Assembly: GCF_030817415.1 (NCBI RefSeq)
Contig: NZ_JAUSZI010000002.1
Span: forward strand, 10,949,501 to 11,013,500
Direction of reading: 5' to 3'
Length of the DNA: 64,000 nt
Source: Streptomyces umbrinus
GTDB lineage: Bacteria > Actinomycetota > Actinomycetes > Streptomycetales > Streptomycetaceae
In this document: positions 8,466 to 16,627 of the stretch, piece after piece
How the letters are laid out: each line of letters opens with the position of its first letter
Position numbering within the stretch: position 1 is the stretch's first letter
Translations under genes and position numbers: made by a program
Notes under the pieces: model-generated
Told to the model about the DNA's origin: nothing
Seen by the model: only the letters and a program-made list of their open reading frames with translations
Database searches by the model: none

Positions 8466-9236
8466 ATGAACTCCGTCACCGTCAGAAATCTCCTGGTGCG
8501 CGGCATGCTCGCGGGTCTTGCCGCGGGCGTGCTCGCCCTGGTCGTCGCCTACTTCCTGGGGGAACCCCGCGTGGACGAGGCCATCGCGTTCGAGGAGGCC
8601 CACGCCCACGAACACGGCGGCGAGGAACTCGTGACCCGTGCCATGCAGTCCACCGGCGGTCTGTCCACCGGCGTCCTCGTCTACGGGGTCGCGTTCGGCG
8701 GCATCGCCGCTCTCGCGTACTGCTTCGCGCTCGGCAGAATCGGCCGCTTCGGGCCGCGCGCGAGCGCGCTGCTGCTGGCGGGCGCCGGTCTGGTCGCGGT
8801 CTACCTGGTGCCGTTCCTCAAGTACCCGGCGAACCCGCCCGCCGTCGGCGACCCCGACACCCTCAACCAGCGCACCGCGCTGTTCCTCCTGATGATCGTG
8901 CTCAGCGTGCTGCTGGCCGTCGCCGCGGTGATCCTCGGCAAACGCCTCGCACCGCGCCTGGGCAACTGGAACGCCACGCTCGCCGCAGGCGGGTTCTTCG
9001 TCCTGGCCGTCGGCCTGGCGTACGCGTTCCTGCCGTCCTTCAACGAGGCGCCGGAAGGCTTCCCGGCGACCCTGCTGTGGCAGTACCGACTGGCGACCCT
9101 GGCCATCCAGGTGACCCTGTGGACCGCGTACGGCCTGGTCTTCGGGCTGCTCGCGGAGCGCGTGCTGGCTCCCAAGCCGGCCCGGGCCGAGGACGACAAG
9201 GCGGCCGAAGGACGGGCAACTCCCGTCGCGCACTGA
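8466..9236 (+). CDS. cbtA: Cobalt transporter subunit CbtA
   Basis: 256 aa with an AGGA ribosome site before ATG 8466. There are about five hydrophobic helices (residues 8-30, 70-92, 98-118, 140-160, 173-192, plus a possible one near 220-240). A His/Glu-rich segment, EEAHAHEHGGEE (about 43-54), lies in the first loop, typical of CbtA and a likely metal ligand cluster. It forms the membrane channel of the CbtAB cobalt uptake system with the preceding cbtB. Both are controlled by the upstream cobalamin riboswitch. A GC-rich hairpin follows at 9266-9300. Confidence 0.93.
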   Translation: MNSVTVRNLLVRGMLAGLAAGVLALVVAYFLGEPRVDEAIAFEEAHAHEHGGEELVTRAMQSTGGLSTGVLVYGVAFGGIAALAYCFALGRIGRFGPRASALLLAGAGLVAVYLVPFLKYPANPPAVGDPDTLNQRTALFLLMIVLSVLLAVAAVILGKRLAPRLGNWNATLAAGGFFVLAVGLAYAFLPSFNEAPEGFPATLLWQYRLATLAIQVTLWTAYGLVFGLLAERVLAPKPARAEDDKAAEGRATPVAH

Positions 9237-9265
9237 CCCGTTCAGACGCTGAGCGCTCACACACC

Positions 9266-9300
9266 GAAGGGCCCCTGGAGCACATTCCCGGGGCCCCTTC
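9266..9300 (+). terminator. Hairpin terminator after cbtA
   Basis: GAAGGGCCCC (9266-9275) can pair with GGGGCCCCTTC (9290-9300) with a single bulge, closing a loop of about 14 nt. It lies 30 bp after the cbtA stop. Confidence 0.65.
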
Positions 9301-9433
9301 GTATGAGTGCGCATGAGTCCGTCCGTCAGGTGCGTACGTCACCGGCATTCCCAATTTCTGGAACACGTTCTACGGTGTGCGCCGTCAGGTCCGGGTGGCC
9401 GAACGAGCGGGCCAGTGGGAGCCAGGAGGCGCC

Positions 9434-10624
9434 GTGCATCTCGAATACACGCCGGAGCAGCAGCGGTTGCGCACCGAACTGCGCGCCTACTTCGCCGAGT
9501 TGGTCCCCGACGACGTGTACGCCCGCTACGGCGACCCGGCGGCGCAGAAGCGCTTCTACCGCGAGACCATCCGCCGGCTCGGTTCCGACGGCTGGCTCGG
9601 CGTGGGCTGGCCGAAGGAGTACGGCGGGCGCGGTCTGTCCCCGATGGAACAGTTCATCTTCTTCGACGAGGCCGCCCAGGCCGGTGTACCGCTGCCGCTG
9701 ATGGCGCTCAACACGGTCGGGCCGACGATCATGCAGTTCGGTACCGACGAGCAGAAGGGGTACTTCCTGCCGAAGATCCTCTCCGGCGAGCTCGACTTCG
9801 CGATCGGCTACAGCGAACCCGACGCGGGCACGGACCTGGCCGCCCTGAAGACCAAGGCGGTCAGGGAGGGCGAGGAGGACACCGGCCACTACACGGTCAA
9901 CGGCCAGAAGATCTGGACGACCAACGGCGACACCGCCGACTGGGTCTGGCTCGCCGTCCGCACCGACCCGGACGCCCCGCCGCACAAGGGCATCACCATG
10001 CTCCTCGTGCCGACCTCCGACCCCGGCTACTCCTGCACGATCATCAACACGCTCGCCTCGCACGACACCACCGCGAGCTACTACGAGAACATCCGCGTCC
10101 CCGCGTCCCGCCGGGTCGGCCAGGAGAACAAGGGCTGGCGGCTGATCACCAACCAGCTCAATCACGAGCGGGTCACCCTCGCCGCACACGGCACGATGGC
10201 CATCCGCGCGCTGCACGACGTACAGCGCTGGGCCATGGAGACCAAGCTCGCCGACGGCCGCCGCGTCGTCGACCTCCCCTGGGTGCGCCGCCGCCTCGCC
10301 CAGACCCACACGAAGCTCGACGCGATGAAACTCCTCAACTGGCAGATGGTGAACGCCGTCCAGGAGGGCACGCTCACCCCGCAGGACGCCTCCGCCGTCA
10401 AGGTGTACGGCTCCGAGGCCCGCCGGGACGCCTACGCCTGGCTCATGGAGGTCGTCGCCGTCGCCGGTGTCCTCAAGGAGGGCTCCGCGGGCGCCGTACT
10501 CCACGGCGAACTGGAGCGCGGCTACCGCTCGGCCGTTATCTTCACCTTCGGCGGCGGCAACAACGAGATCCAGCGCGAGATCATCTCGTGGATCGGTCTG
10601 GGGATGCCGAGGGTGCGGCGATAG
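9434..10624 (+). CDS. Acyl-CoA dehydrogenase family protein
   Basis: 396 aa. GTG 9434 is chosen because AGGAGG lies 4 nt upstream and the family N-terminus (HLEYTPEQQRLRTELRAYF) starts there. Three acyl-CoA dehydrogenase domains are visible: N-terminal helical, the middle beta domain with the flavin motif IGYSEPDAGTDLAALKTKA (about 130-150) and KIWTTNGDTADW, and the C-terminal helical domain ending FTFGGGNNEIQREIISWIGL. This form, with a GGGNNEIQ end, is common in actinobacterial catabolic dehydrogenases, including those of sterol degradation. It is transcribed alone. The substrate is unknown, though many CoA-linked genes lie 10-25 kb downstream. Confidence 0.9.
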   Translation: MHLEYTPEQQRLRTELRAYFAELVPDDVYARYGDPAAQKRFYRETIRRLGSDGWLGVGWPKEYGGRGLSPMEQFIFFDEAAQAGVPLPLMALNTVGPTIMQFGTDEQKGYFLPKILSGELDFAIGYSEPDAGTDLAALKTKAVREGEEDTGHYTVNGQKIWTTNGDTADWVWLAVRTDPDAPPHKGITMLLVPTSDPGYSCTIINTLASHDTTASYYENIRVPASRRVGQENKGWRLITNQLNHERVTLAAHGTMAIRALHDVQRWAMETKLADGRRVVDLPWVRRRLAQTHTKLDAMKLLNWQMVNAVQEGTLTPQDASAVKVYGSEARRDAYAWLMEVVAVAGVLKEGSAGAVLHGELERGYRSAVIFTFGGGNNEIQREIISWIGLGMPRVRR

Positions 10625-10795
10625 CCCGAGGTGCCTGTTGATGTTGCTGGACATGAGTGGAGTGGGTCCCTTCTCCGCCCGCTGGGCATGGGTCTCGCAC
10701 GTCGCGGCCTCGGCTTCGATCCGGGGCAACCGCGGGCGAGACGAGTCTCCGGCCGCGGCGCGTGTCGACGCATCGCCCATAAGCACGCACCCCGT

Positions 10796-12040
10796 TCAAC
10801 CCTTCGGTGGAACGGCGCTCGTCGCGGCGTGCGGAGATCCGGTAGGCGCCGGGCCCGGCGGCCGGGTGAAATGGCGGGCGCAGGCGAGGAGAAGAACCGC
10901 CAGGGCGGCCGGTGCCGCGTAGGCGAGCCGGAAATCGCCGGTGGAGCCGAGGAGCCCGCTCACCGCCCCGCCGGTGACGACGCCCGCGTAGTTGAAGAGG
11001 TTCAGGCGGGCCAGGATCGCCTCCGAGGCGGCGGGGCGCAGTCGTGCGGCGGAGGCCAGACACAGCGGGGCCAGGACGGACGCCCCCAGGCCCACCGCGC
11101 CGGCCGCGAGTACGGCGAACGGCCAGCTGGGCGCGGCGGCCATGCCCGCCAGGGCGCCCGCGACCAACAGCGCGGCGATGCGGACGACGGCGACCGCTCC
11201 GATCCGCTGCACGAGGCGGTCGGTGGCCGCGCGGCCGACGACCGTGCCGGCCTGGTAGGCCGCGTACGCCATCGGCGCGACCGTGAGTGACGCGCTGAGG
11301 GTCTGGCGCAGGTAGACGGCCGACCAGGCCGAGACGGTGGAGTCCACGACGTAGACGACGAGGAGGACCAGGCCGAAGGGCAGGAGCCGGATCCACACGC
11401 GGCGCCCCAGGGGCGGCTCCGCCGGAGTGTCCGACGGCTCTTCGGAGGAGGCGGGCAGGGCGTGCGTGCGGATACAGAGGGCCAGGACGAGCAGGACGCC
11501 CGCCTGCAGGTTCAGTCCGTCCGCCACCGGCCACTCCAGCCGGGCCGCCCCGGCGGTGAGCAGGGCCGCGACGACGCCACCCACGCTCCACGCCGTGTAG
11601 AAGGAGCCGAAGACACTGCGGCCGTAGGCGCGTTCGATCGCCGCTGCCCGGGTGTTGCTCCCGACGTCGAGGGCGCCGACAGCGATCCCGAAGAGGATGT
11701 ACGCGCAGCCGACCGCAGCCTTGCCGGGGGCCCACCCGATCAGCGTCAGCGCGGCGGCGGCCGTCAGCAGGGCTCCGCGCATCGTGGCCACGGGACCGGC
11801 GCGGCGGACCGCGGCCAGACCGAGGAAGCTGCCGCCCCCGGCCATCAGCGCCACCGTGACCATCAAGGCGGTCGTCAGCAGGGGAGCCAGTTTCAGATGT
11901 TCGGTGACGGCGGGGACGGTCGTGTACACGGCGGCGACGGACACACCTTGCGCGGCGAACGCGAGGGTCGCGACCCTTCGGGCGCCGGCCCTGGACGTGG
12001 GACGCCCGGCCTCCGCCCGGCCTGCGGCACTGAGGGACAT
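10796..12040 (-). CDS. MFS transporter
   Basis: Read from ATG 12040 (414 aa); an in-frame codon at 12112 would add 24 residues without membrane character, and no clear ribosome site settles it. The product has 12 predicted helices in two groups of six with a polar linker near 200-225 (THALPASSEEPSDTPAEPP). The first half has the LGLAAVRRAGPVATMRG loop of the family and the second GRAATDRLVQRIG. It resembles the bacterial MFS group with a SerPro-type DVGSNTRAA helix. It probably exports a small molecule by proton antiport; the substrate is unknown. It is transcribed towards the acyl-CoA dehydrogenase gene. Confidence 0.85.
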   Translation of the reverse strand: MSLSAAGRAEAGRPTSRAGARRVATLAFAAQGVSVAAVYTTVPAVTEHLKLAPLLTTALMVTVALMAGGGSFLGLAAVRRAGPVATMRGALLTAAAALTLIGWAPGKAAVGCAYILFGIAVGALDVGSNTRAAAIERAYGRSVFGSFYTAWSVGGVVAALLTAGAARLEWPVADGLNLQAGVLLVLALCIRTHALPASSEEPSDTPAEPPLGRRVWIRLLPFGLVLLVVYVVDSTVSAWSAVYLRQTLSASLTVAPMAYAAYQAGTVVGRAATDRLVQRIGAVAVVRIAALLVAGALAGMAAAPSWPFAVLAAGAVGLGASVLAPLCLASAARLRPAASEAILARLNLFNYAGVVTGGAVSGLLGSTGDFRLAYAAPAALAVLLLACARHFTRPPGPAPTGSPHAATSAVPPKG

Positions 12041-12575
12041 GCCCAGACCGTAGCCACGCGCGGACGGGCGAACGCAGGGCGCCGGGGGCCGTGCAGGGGA
12101 CTTCGGGGCCACCCCCGGCGACCGCTGATGCCCTGGGCGCGGGTCTGCCGGTCGTCACCTACGGGACGAACGAGACCGTTGAGAGACCCGGTGCGCGCGT
12201 GCGGAAGATTCACACGATGCTCACGGCGACCGACCCCGAGCCGGCCGCGGGGCCGGGACGCCGGACGTCGACGGCTACCTGCGGCGGCGGCTGGCGCAGG
12301 TGGCGTACGCCTCACTGCCGCCGTACGCCCATGAGTTGTACGGAAGATCCGTACGGTCACCCGGCACGGTGCCGCGGCAACCGCGACTCACCGGCACCGT
12401 GTGGCACTGCGTTCCCGCACGTCCATGTCGGCAACTGCCGCCCAAACACATTATCCGCGCGATGTCACGGCTCGGACCCGGCTCGCGCGTGGCCCCGTAC
12501 AAAGTCGGACGACAGCTCGCCATACTGGACGGGCCAGGGGAGGGCGGGGCCGAACAACGGGGGCGATCGCAGCAG
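12041..12575. other. 535-bp intergenic region, no confident gene
   Basis: This separates the divergent MFS and kinase genes. In the kinase frame a stretch at about 12270-12340 translates as DVDGYLRRRLAQVAYASLPP, which looks protein-like but has no start, ribosome site or recognisable family; it may be a gene remnant. The only clear structure is the palindrome at 12338-12354. Confidence 0.4.
12338..12354. promoter_or_regulatory. 17-bp palindrome upstream of the kinase
   Basis: GTACGGA-AGA-TCCGTAC, 7-bp perfect arms and 3-bp spacer, about 220 bp before the kinase start. It is operator-like; no regulator can be named. Confidence 0.4.
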
Positions 12576-14801
12576 ATGGGGGACACCAGGCTGATCCAGG
12601 GCCGGTACCGGTTGCTCGACCTGATCGGTCGAGGGGGGATGGGTGAGGTGTGGCGTGCCCGGGACGAGTCGCTGGGCAGACAGGTCGCCGTGAAGTGCCT
12701 CAAACCGTTGGGACAGCACCACGACAACTCGTTCACCCGTGTCCTGCGGGAGCGGTTTCGCCGCGAGGCGCGGGTGGCGGCGGCCCTCCAGCACCGCGGG
12801 GTGACCGTCGTCCACGACTTCGGTGAGTCGGACGGTGTGCTCTATCTGGTGATGGAGCTGCTGGACGGGCGCAACCTCAGTCAGCTCCTGGAGGACAACA
12901 AACAGCATCCGCTGCCCGTCGCCGACATCGTGGAGATCGGCGAGCAGGCGGCCGCCGCTCTGGCGTACACCCACCAACAGGGCATCGTGCACCGGGATCT
13001 GAAGCCCGCGAACATCATGCGGCTCGGCGACGGCACGGTGAAGATCTGCGACTTCGGCATAGCCCGCCTCGGGCACGACATCGGCTTCACCTCCAGACTC
13101 ACCGGTACCGGCATCGCCATGGGCACCCCGCACTACATGTCGCCGGAGCAGATCGGCGGCGACCACGTCGACCACCGCAGTGACCTCTACTCCTTCGGCT
13201 GCGTGCTGTACGAGATCGCCACCGGGGCCCCGCCGTTCGACCTCGACGACGCGTGGGCGGTCCTGGTCGGCCACCGGGACACGGCTCCCGAGCCGCCGCG
13301 CCGCCATCGCGCCGAGCTCCCCGAGTTCCTGGACCGGATCATCCTGGACCTGCTGGCCAAGGAACCCGAGCAGCGGCCGCACGACGCCCGTGAGCTGGGC
13401 CGCCGCATCGGCGCGGGCCGCACGGCTCCGGCGTACGTGCCGACCGTGGTGTCGCCCCCGGTGCGGCCCGCGGCGCCCGAGCGGCCCGCCGCCCGCGAGG
13501 AGCGGCTTCCCTCCTGGACCCGCGGTATGACCACCGGCCACAAGGCGACGGGCGCGGGCCTGCGCACCACACCGCCCGACGCCGCCGCGGGCCTCACCGG
13601 CGACTGGATCGCCCGCACCGACACGCGCGGCACACAGGACCCGGGGACCGCCGAACGGCCCACACCGTCACCGGAGTTGGTCACCACCCTCACCGGCAGG
13701 CACAACGCGGGACTGAGCCTGGGGCGGCTCGGCCGCTGGGCGGAGGCGGGCGAGGTGCACCGCGCGGTCGCCGCCGAACGCGAACACGCCCTCGGCCCCG
13801 ACCACCCCGACACGCTGGCCAGCCGCTACGAGGTCGGCTTCACCCTCAGCCGCACCGGCCGCCCCGCCGACGCGCTGCGCGAATACGGGCACGTGGCCCA
13901 GAACAGGGAGCACGTGTTCGGCCCCGACCACCCGGACACCCTGGCCGCCCGCCAGGAAATGGCCTATGTACTCGGCCAGTTGGGCCGCCACTTCGAAGCA
14001 CATCAGGTCTACACGGCCGTACTGGCGGTCCGGGAACGCGCCATGGGGCCCGAGCACCCCGACACCCTGCGCTGCCGCCACAACCTCGCCTTCAACCTCA
14101 GCAGACTCGGGCGGCTGGAGGACTCGTACCGGATGGCGAGCGACGTGGCCGCGGCGCGCGCCCGGGTGCTCGGCGCGAACCATCCCGACACGCTCGTCAC
14201 CCGGTACGAAGTCGCTTACGCACTCGGGCAGTTGGGCCGCTGGCCGGAGGCGCTGCAGACGTACCAGGAGGTCGCCGAGGCGCGGGCGCAGGCGCTCGGC
14301 CCCGACCATCCCGACACGCTCGCCGCGCGCTACGAGGTCGGCATCAGCCTCGGCCGGCTCGGGCGCAGCGCCCAGGCACTGGAGCTGTACCGCGCCCTGA
14401 TCGACGACCGCACCCGCGTCCACGGTCCCGCCCACCCCGAGACCCTGCGCGCCCGGCACGGCCTCGGCGTCAACCTCGGCCGGCTCGGCCGGTGGGAGGA
14501 GGCCCTCGCCGAGTCCCGTGACGTGTGCGCGATCCGCGAGCGCGTGCTCGGCCCCGACCACCCGGACACCCTGGTCAGCCGGCGCGAGGTCGCCGTCGGG
14601 CTCGGCTGGCTCGGACGGTGGGCCGACGCGCTCACGGAGTACCGCCAGGTGGCCGCCGCGCGCGAGCGGGTGCTGGGCGGTGACCATCCCGACGCGCTGG
14701 CCAGCCGCAATGATGAAGCGCACTGTCTGGAGCAGTTGGGACGTGGTGCGGAGGCGGTGGAGTTGTATCGGAGGGTGGCGGCGTTGCGTCAACAGCGGTG
14801 A
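12576..14801 (+). CDS. Serine/threonine protein kinase with C-terminal TPR repeats
   Basis: 741 aa from ATG 12576, where the kinase domain begins at once (QGRYRLLDLIGRGGMGEVW). The frame is open a further 92 codons upstream but with no family match. Kinase features: glycine loop 17-23, Lys40, HRDLKPAN 139-146 with catalytic Asp141, DFG 159-161, TGTGIAMGTPHYMSPEQ activation segment. After a Pro-rich linker (280-365) come about nine 42-residue TPR-like units, about 370-740, each with a RxxLGPDHPDTLxxR joint and LGRxxEAxxxY helix, as in kinesin-light-chain/TPR_10 proteins. No membrane helix is seen, so it is likely a soluble Hanks-type kinase whose repeats recruit partners. Repeat units are nearly identical at DNA level, so copy number may vary between strains. 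Confidence 0.93.
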   Translation: MGDTRLIQGRYRLLDLIGRGGMGEVWRARDESLGRQVAVKCLKPLGQHHDNSFTRVLRERFRREARVAAALQHRGVTVVHDFGESDGVLYLVMELLDGRNLSQLLEDNKQHPLPVADIVEIGEQAAAALAYTHQQGIVHRDLKPANIMRLGDGTVKICDFGIARLGHDIGFTSRLTGTGIAMGTPHYMSPEQIGGDHVDHRSDLYSFGCVLYEIATGAPPFDLDDAWAVLVGHRDTAPEPPRRHRAELPEFLDRIILDLLAKEPEQRPHDARELGRRIGAGRTAPAYVPTVVSPPVRPAAPERPAAREERLPSWTRGMTTGHKATGAGLRTTPPDAAAGLTGDWIARTDTRGTQDPGTAERPTPSPELVTTLTGRHNAGLSLGRLGRWAEAGEVHRAVAAEREHALGPDHPDTLASRYEVGFTLSRTGRPADALREYGHVAQNREHVFGPDHPDTLAARQEMAYVLGQLGRHFEAHQVYTAVLAVRERAMGPEHPDTLRCRHNLAFNLSRLGRLEDSYRMASDVAAARARVLGANHPDTLVTRYEVAYALGQLGRWPEALQTYQEVAEARAQALGPDHPDTLAARYEVGISLGRLGRSAQALELYRALIDDRTRVHGPAHPETLRARHGLGVNLGRLGRWEEALAESRDVCAIRERVLGPDHPDTLVSRREVAVGLGWLGRWADALTEYRQVAAARERVLGGDHPDALASRNDEAHCLEQLGRGAEAVELYRRVAALRQQR

Positions 14802-14830
14802 CGCTCCGCTGGGGTGCGCCGGTTCGAGAC

Positions 14831-14845
14831 GGGGGCTGCGCCCCC
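14831..14845 (+). terminator. Short GC hairpin after the kinase gene
   Basis: GGGGGC-TGC-GCCCCC, a 6-bp stem 30 bp after the kinase stop; a frequent Streptomyces terminator form. Confidence 0.55.
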
Positions 14846-14871
14846 GAACCCCCGCCGCGGTCGTTTCTCGG

Positions 14872-14922
14872 CTGCGGATTGGTTGTGGCTGGGCGCGCAG
14901 TTCCCCGCGCCCCTGTAGGGCG
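14872..14922 (+). repeat. Dispersed intergenic repeat, copy A
   Basis: The segment CTGCGGATT-GGTTGTGGCT-GGGCGCGCAG-TTCCCCGCGC-CCCTGTAGGGCGC matches copy B at 31092-31145 at nearly every position. It lies between the kinase and the FAD oxidoreductase. Its GGGCGCG...CGCGCCCC segments can pair. The same kind of element (GTTGTGGCTGGTCGCGCAG core) is known to recur between genes in Streptomyces chromosomes. Confidence 0.8.
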
Positions 14923-14990
14923 CCGTCTGCTACTCGGCCAGCTGCCGACCAGGTCTGGCTGATCTGGATCATCGCGTGTTACCTAGAGAC

Positions 14991-16556
14991 ATGGGTGCAT
15001 TCGAGGGATACCGGGAGCAGGACGTCGTCATTGTCGGCGGGGGACACAACGGTCTGGTCGCCGCTGCCTATCTGGCGCGGGCCGGGAAGTCCGTGCTGGT
15101 TCTGGAGCGGCTGGGAGTCACCGGCGGGGCGGCCGTGTCGACCCGGCCGTTCGCCGGTGTCGACGCCCAGCTGTCGCGGTACTCGTACCTGGTCAGCCTG
15201 CTGCCCCGGAAGATCGTGCGGGACCTCGGCCTGGACTTCCGGGTCCGCGGCCGCACGGTGTCCTCGTACACCCCCACCGAGCGTGACGGGCGGCCGACCG
15301 GACTGCTCGTCGGCGGTGGAGAACGGCGCACCCGGGAGGCCTTCGCCCGGCTGACCGGGTCGGCCGGCGAGTACCAGGCCTGGCAGCGCTTCTACGGGAT
15401 GACCGGCCGCGTCGCCAAGAAGGTGTTCCCCACCCTCACCGAACCGCTGCCCACCCGTGACGAACTGCGCGGCCGCATCGACGACGACGAGGCCTGGCGG
15501 ATCCTCTTCGAAGAGCCGCTCGGGGTGACCGTCGAGGACAACTTCAGCGACGATCTCGTACGCGGTGTCGTCCTCACCGACGCGCTCATCGGCACCTTCG
15601 CCGACGCCCACGACCCTTCCCTGCGGCAGAACCGCTGCTTCCTCTACCACGTGATCGGCGGCGGCACGGGAGCCTGGGACGTGCCGGTCGGCGGCATGGG
15701 CGCGCTCACCGACGCGATCGCCGGAGCCGCGCGCGCCGCGGGCGCGGTCGTCGCCACCGGCCACGAGGCGGTCCGCGTGCAGACCGATGGGCGGGCCGCC
15801 GAGGTCACGTACCGGACCGCGGAAGGAGAGCGGACGGTCTCGGCCCGGCACGTCCTCGTCAACGCCTCCCCGCAGGAACTCGCCCGGCTCACCGGTGACG
15901 AGCCGCCCGCCCCCGCCGAGGGCGCCCAGCTCAAGGTGAACATGCTGCTGAAGCGGCTGCCCCGGCTGCGCGACACGTCCGTCGATCCGCGCGAGGCGTT
16001 CTCCGGGACCTTCCACATCGCCGAGGGATACGAGCAGTTGGCGACCGCACACGCCCAGGCCGCGTCCGGTGCGCTGCCCGAAGCGCCGCCCTCCGAGATC
16101 TACTGCCACTCGCTCACCGATCCGACGATCCTCGGCCCGGACCTGGTGCAGCAGGGCTACCACACGCTCACACTCTTCGGCCTGCACACACCCGCCCGGC
16201 TCTTCGCCCACGACAACGACGGCGTACGGGAGGAACTGCTCAAGTCGACGCTCGCGCAACTGGACGCGCACCTCGCCGAACCGCTCGCCGACTGCCTGGC
16301 GACCGATGCGGACGGCCGTCCCTGCATCGAGGCCAAGACACCGCTCGACCTGGAGCGCGACCTGCGGCTGCCCGGCGGCAACATCTTCCACCGCGACCTC
16401 GCCTTCCCCTACGCGCAGGAGGGCACGGGCCGCTGGGGCGTGGAGACCGCACACGCGAACGTCCTGCTGTGCGGCGCGGGCGCGGTGCGCGGTGGCGGGG
16501 TGAGCGGAGTGCCGGGACACAACGCGGCCATGGCTGTGATGGAGGAGTCTCTGTGA
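14991..16556 (+). CDS. FAD-dependent desaturase-like oxidoreductase (phytoene-desaturase/PYROXD2 type)
   Basis: 521 aa from ATG 14991. The N-terminal dinucleotide fold is clear: DVVIVGGGHNGLVAAAYLARAGKSVLVLE (residues about 12-40). VTGGAAVSTRPFAGVDAQLS is the usual second flavin motif, and the C-terminal flavin strand reads ANVLLCGAGAVRGGGVSGVPGHNAA. Length and motifs match the NAD(P)/FAD desaturase-like proteins of the carotenoid-desaturase superfamily that occur singly in actinobacteria and as PYROXD2 in animals. No carotenoid genes are near, so the substrate is open. No strong ribosome site is seen. Transcribed alone and facing the serine-hydrolase gene. Confidence 0.88.
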   Translation: MGAFEGYREQDVVIVGGGHNGLVAAAYLARAGKSVLVLERLGVTGGAAVSTRPFAGVDAQLSRYSYLVSLLPRKIVRDLGLDFRVRGRTVSSYTPTERDGRPTGLLVGGGERRTREAFARLTGSAGEYQAWQRFYGMTGRVAKKVFPTLTEPLPTRDELRGRIDDDEAWRILFEEPLGVTVEDNFSDDLVRGVVLTDALIGTFADAHDPSLRQNRCFLYHVIGGGTGAWDVPVGGMGALTDAIAGAARAAGAVVATGHEAVRVQTDGRAAEVTYRTAEGERTVSARHVLVNASPQELARLTGDEPPAPAEGAQLKVNMLLKRLPRLRDTSVDPREAFSGTFHIAEGYEQLATAHAQAASGALPEAPPSEIYCHSLTDPTILGPDLVQQGYHTLTLFGLHTPARLFAHDNDGVREELLKSTLAQLDAHLAEPLADCLATDADGRPCIEAKTPLDLERDLRLPGGNIFHRDLAFPYAQEGTGRWGVETAHANVLLCGAGAVRGGGVSGVPGHNAAMAVMEESL

Positions 16557-16588
16557 CCGCCAAGTAGCGCCCGGCGGCGACTCGTTCA

Positions 16589-16626
<38 letters not shown>

Positions 16627-16627
16627 G

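Noticed and set aside
12300..12575. 92-codon upstream extension of the Ser/Thr kinase
   Set aside because: No ribosome site, no family match, and the kinase fold starts within 10 residues of the ATG at 12576.
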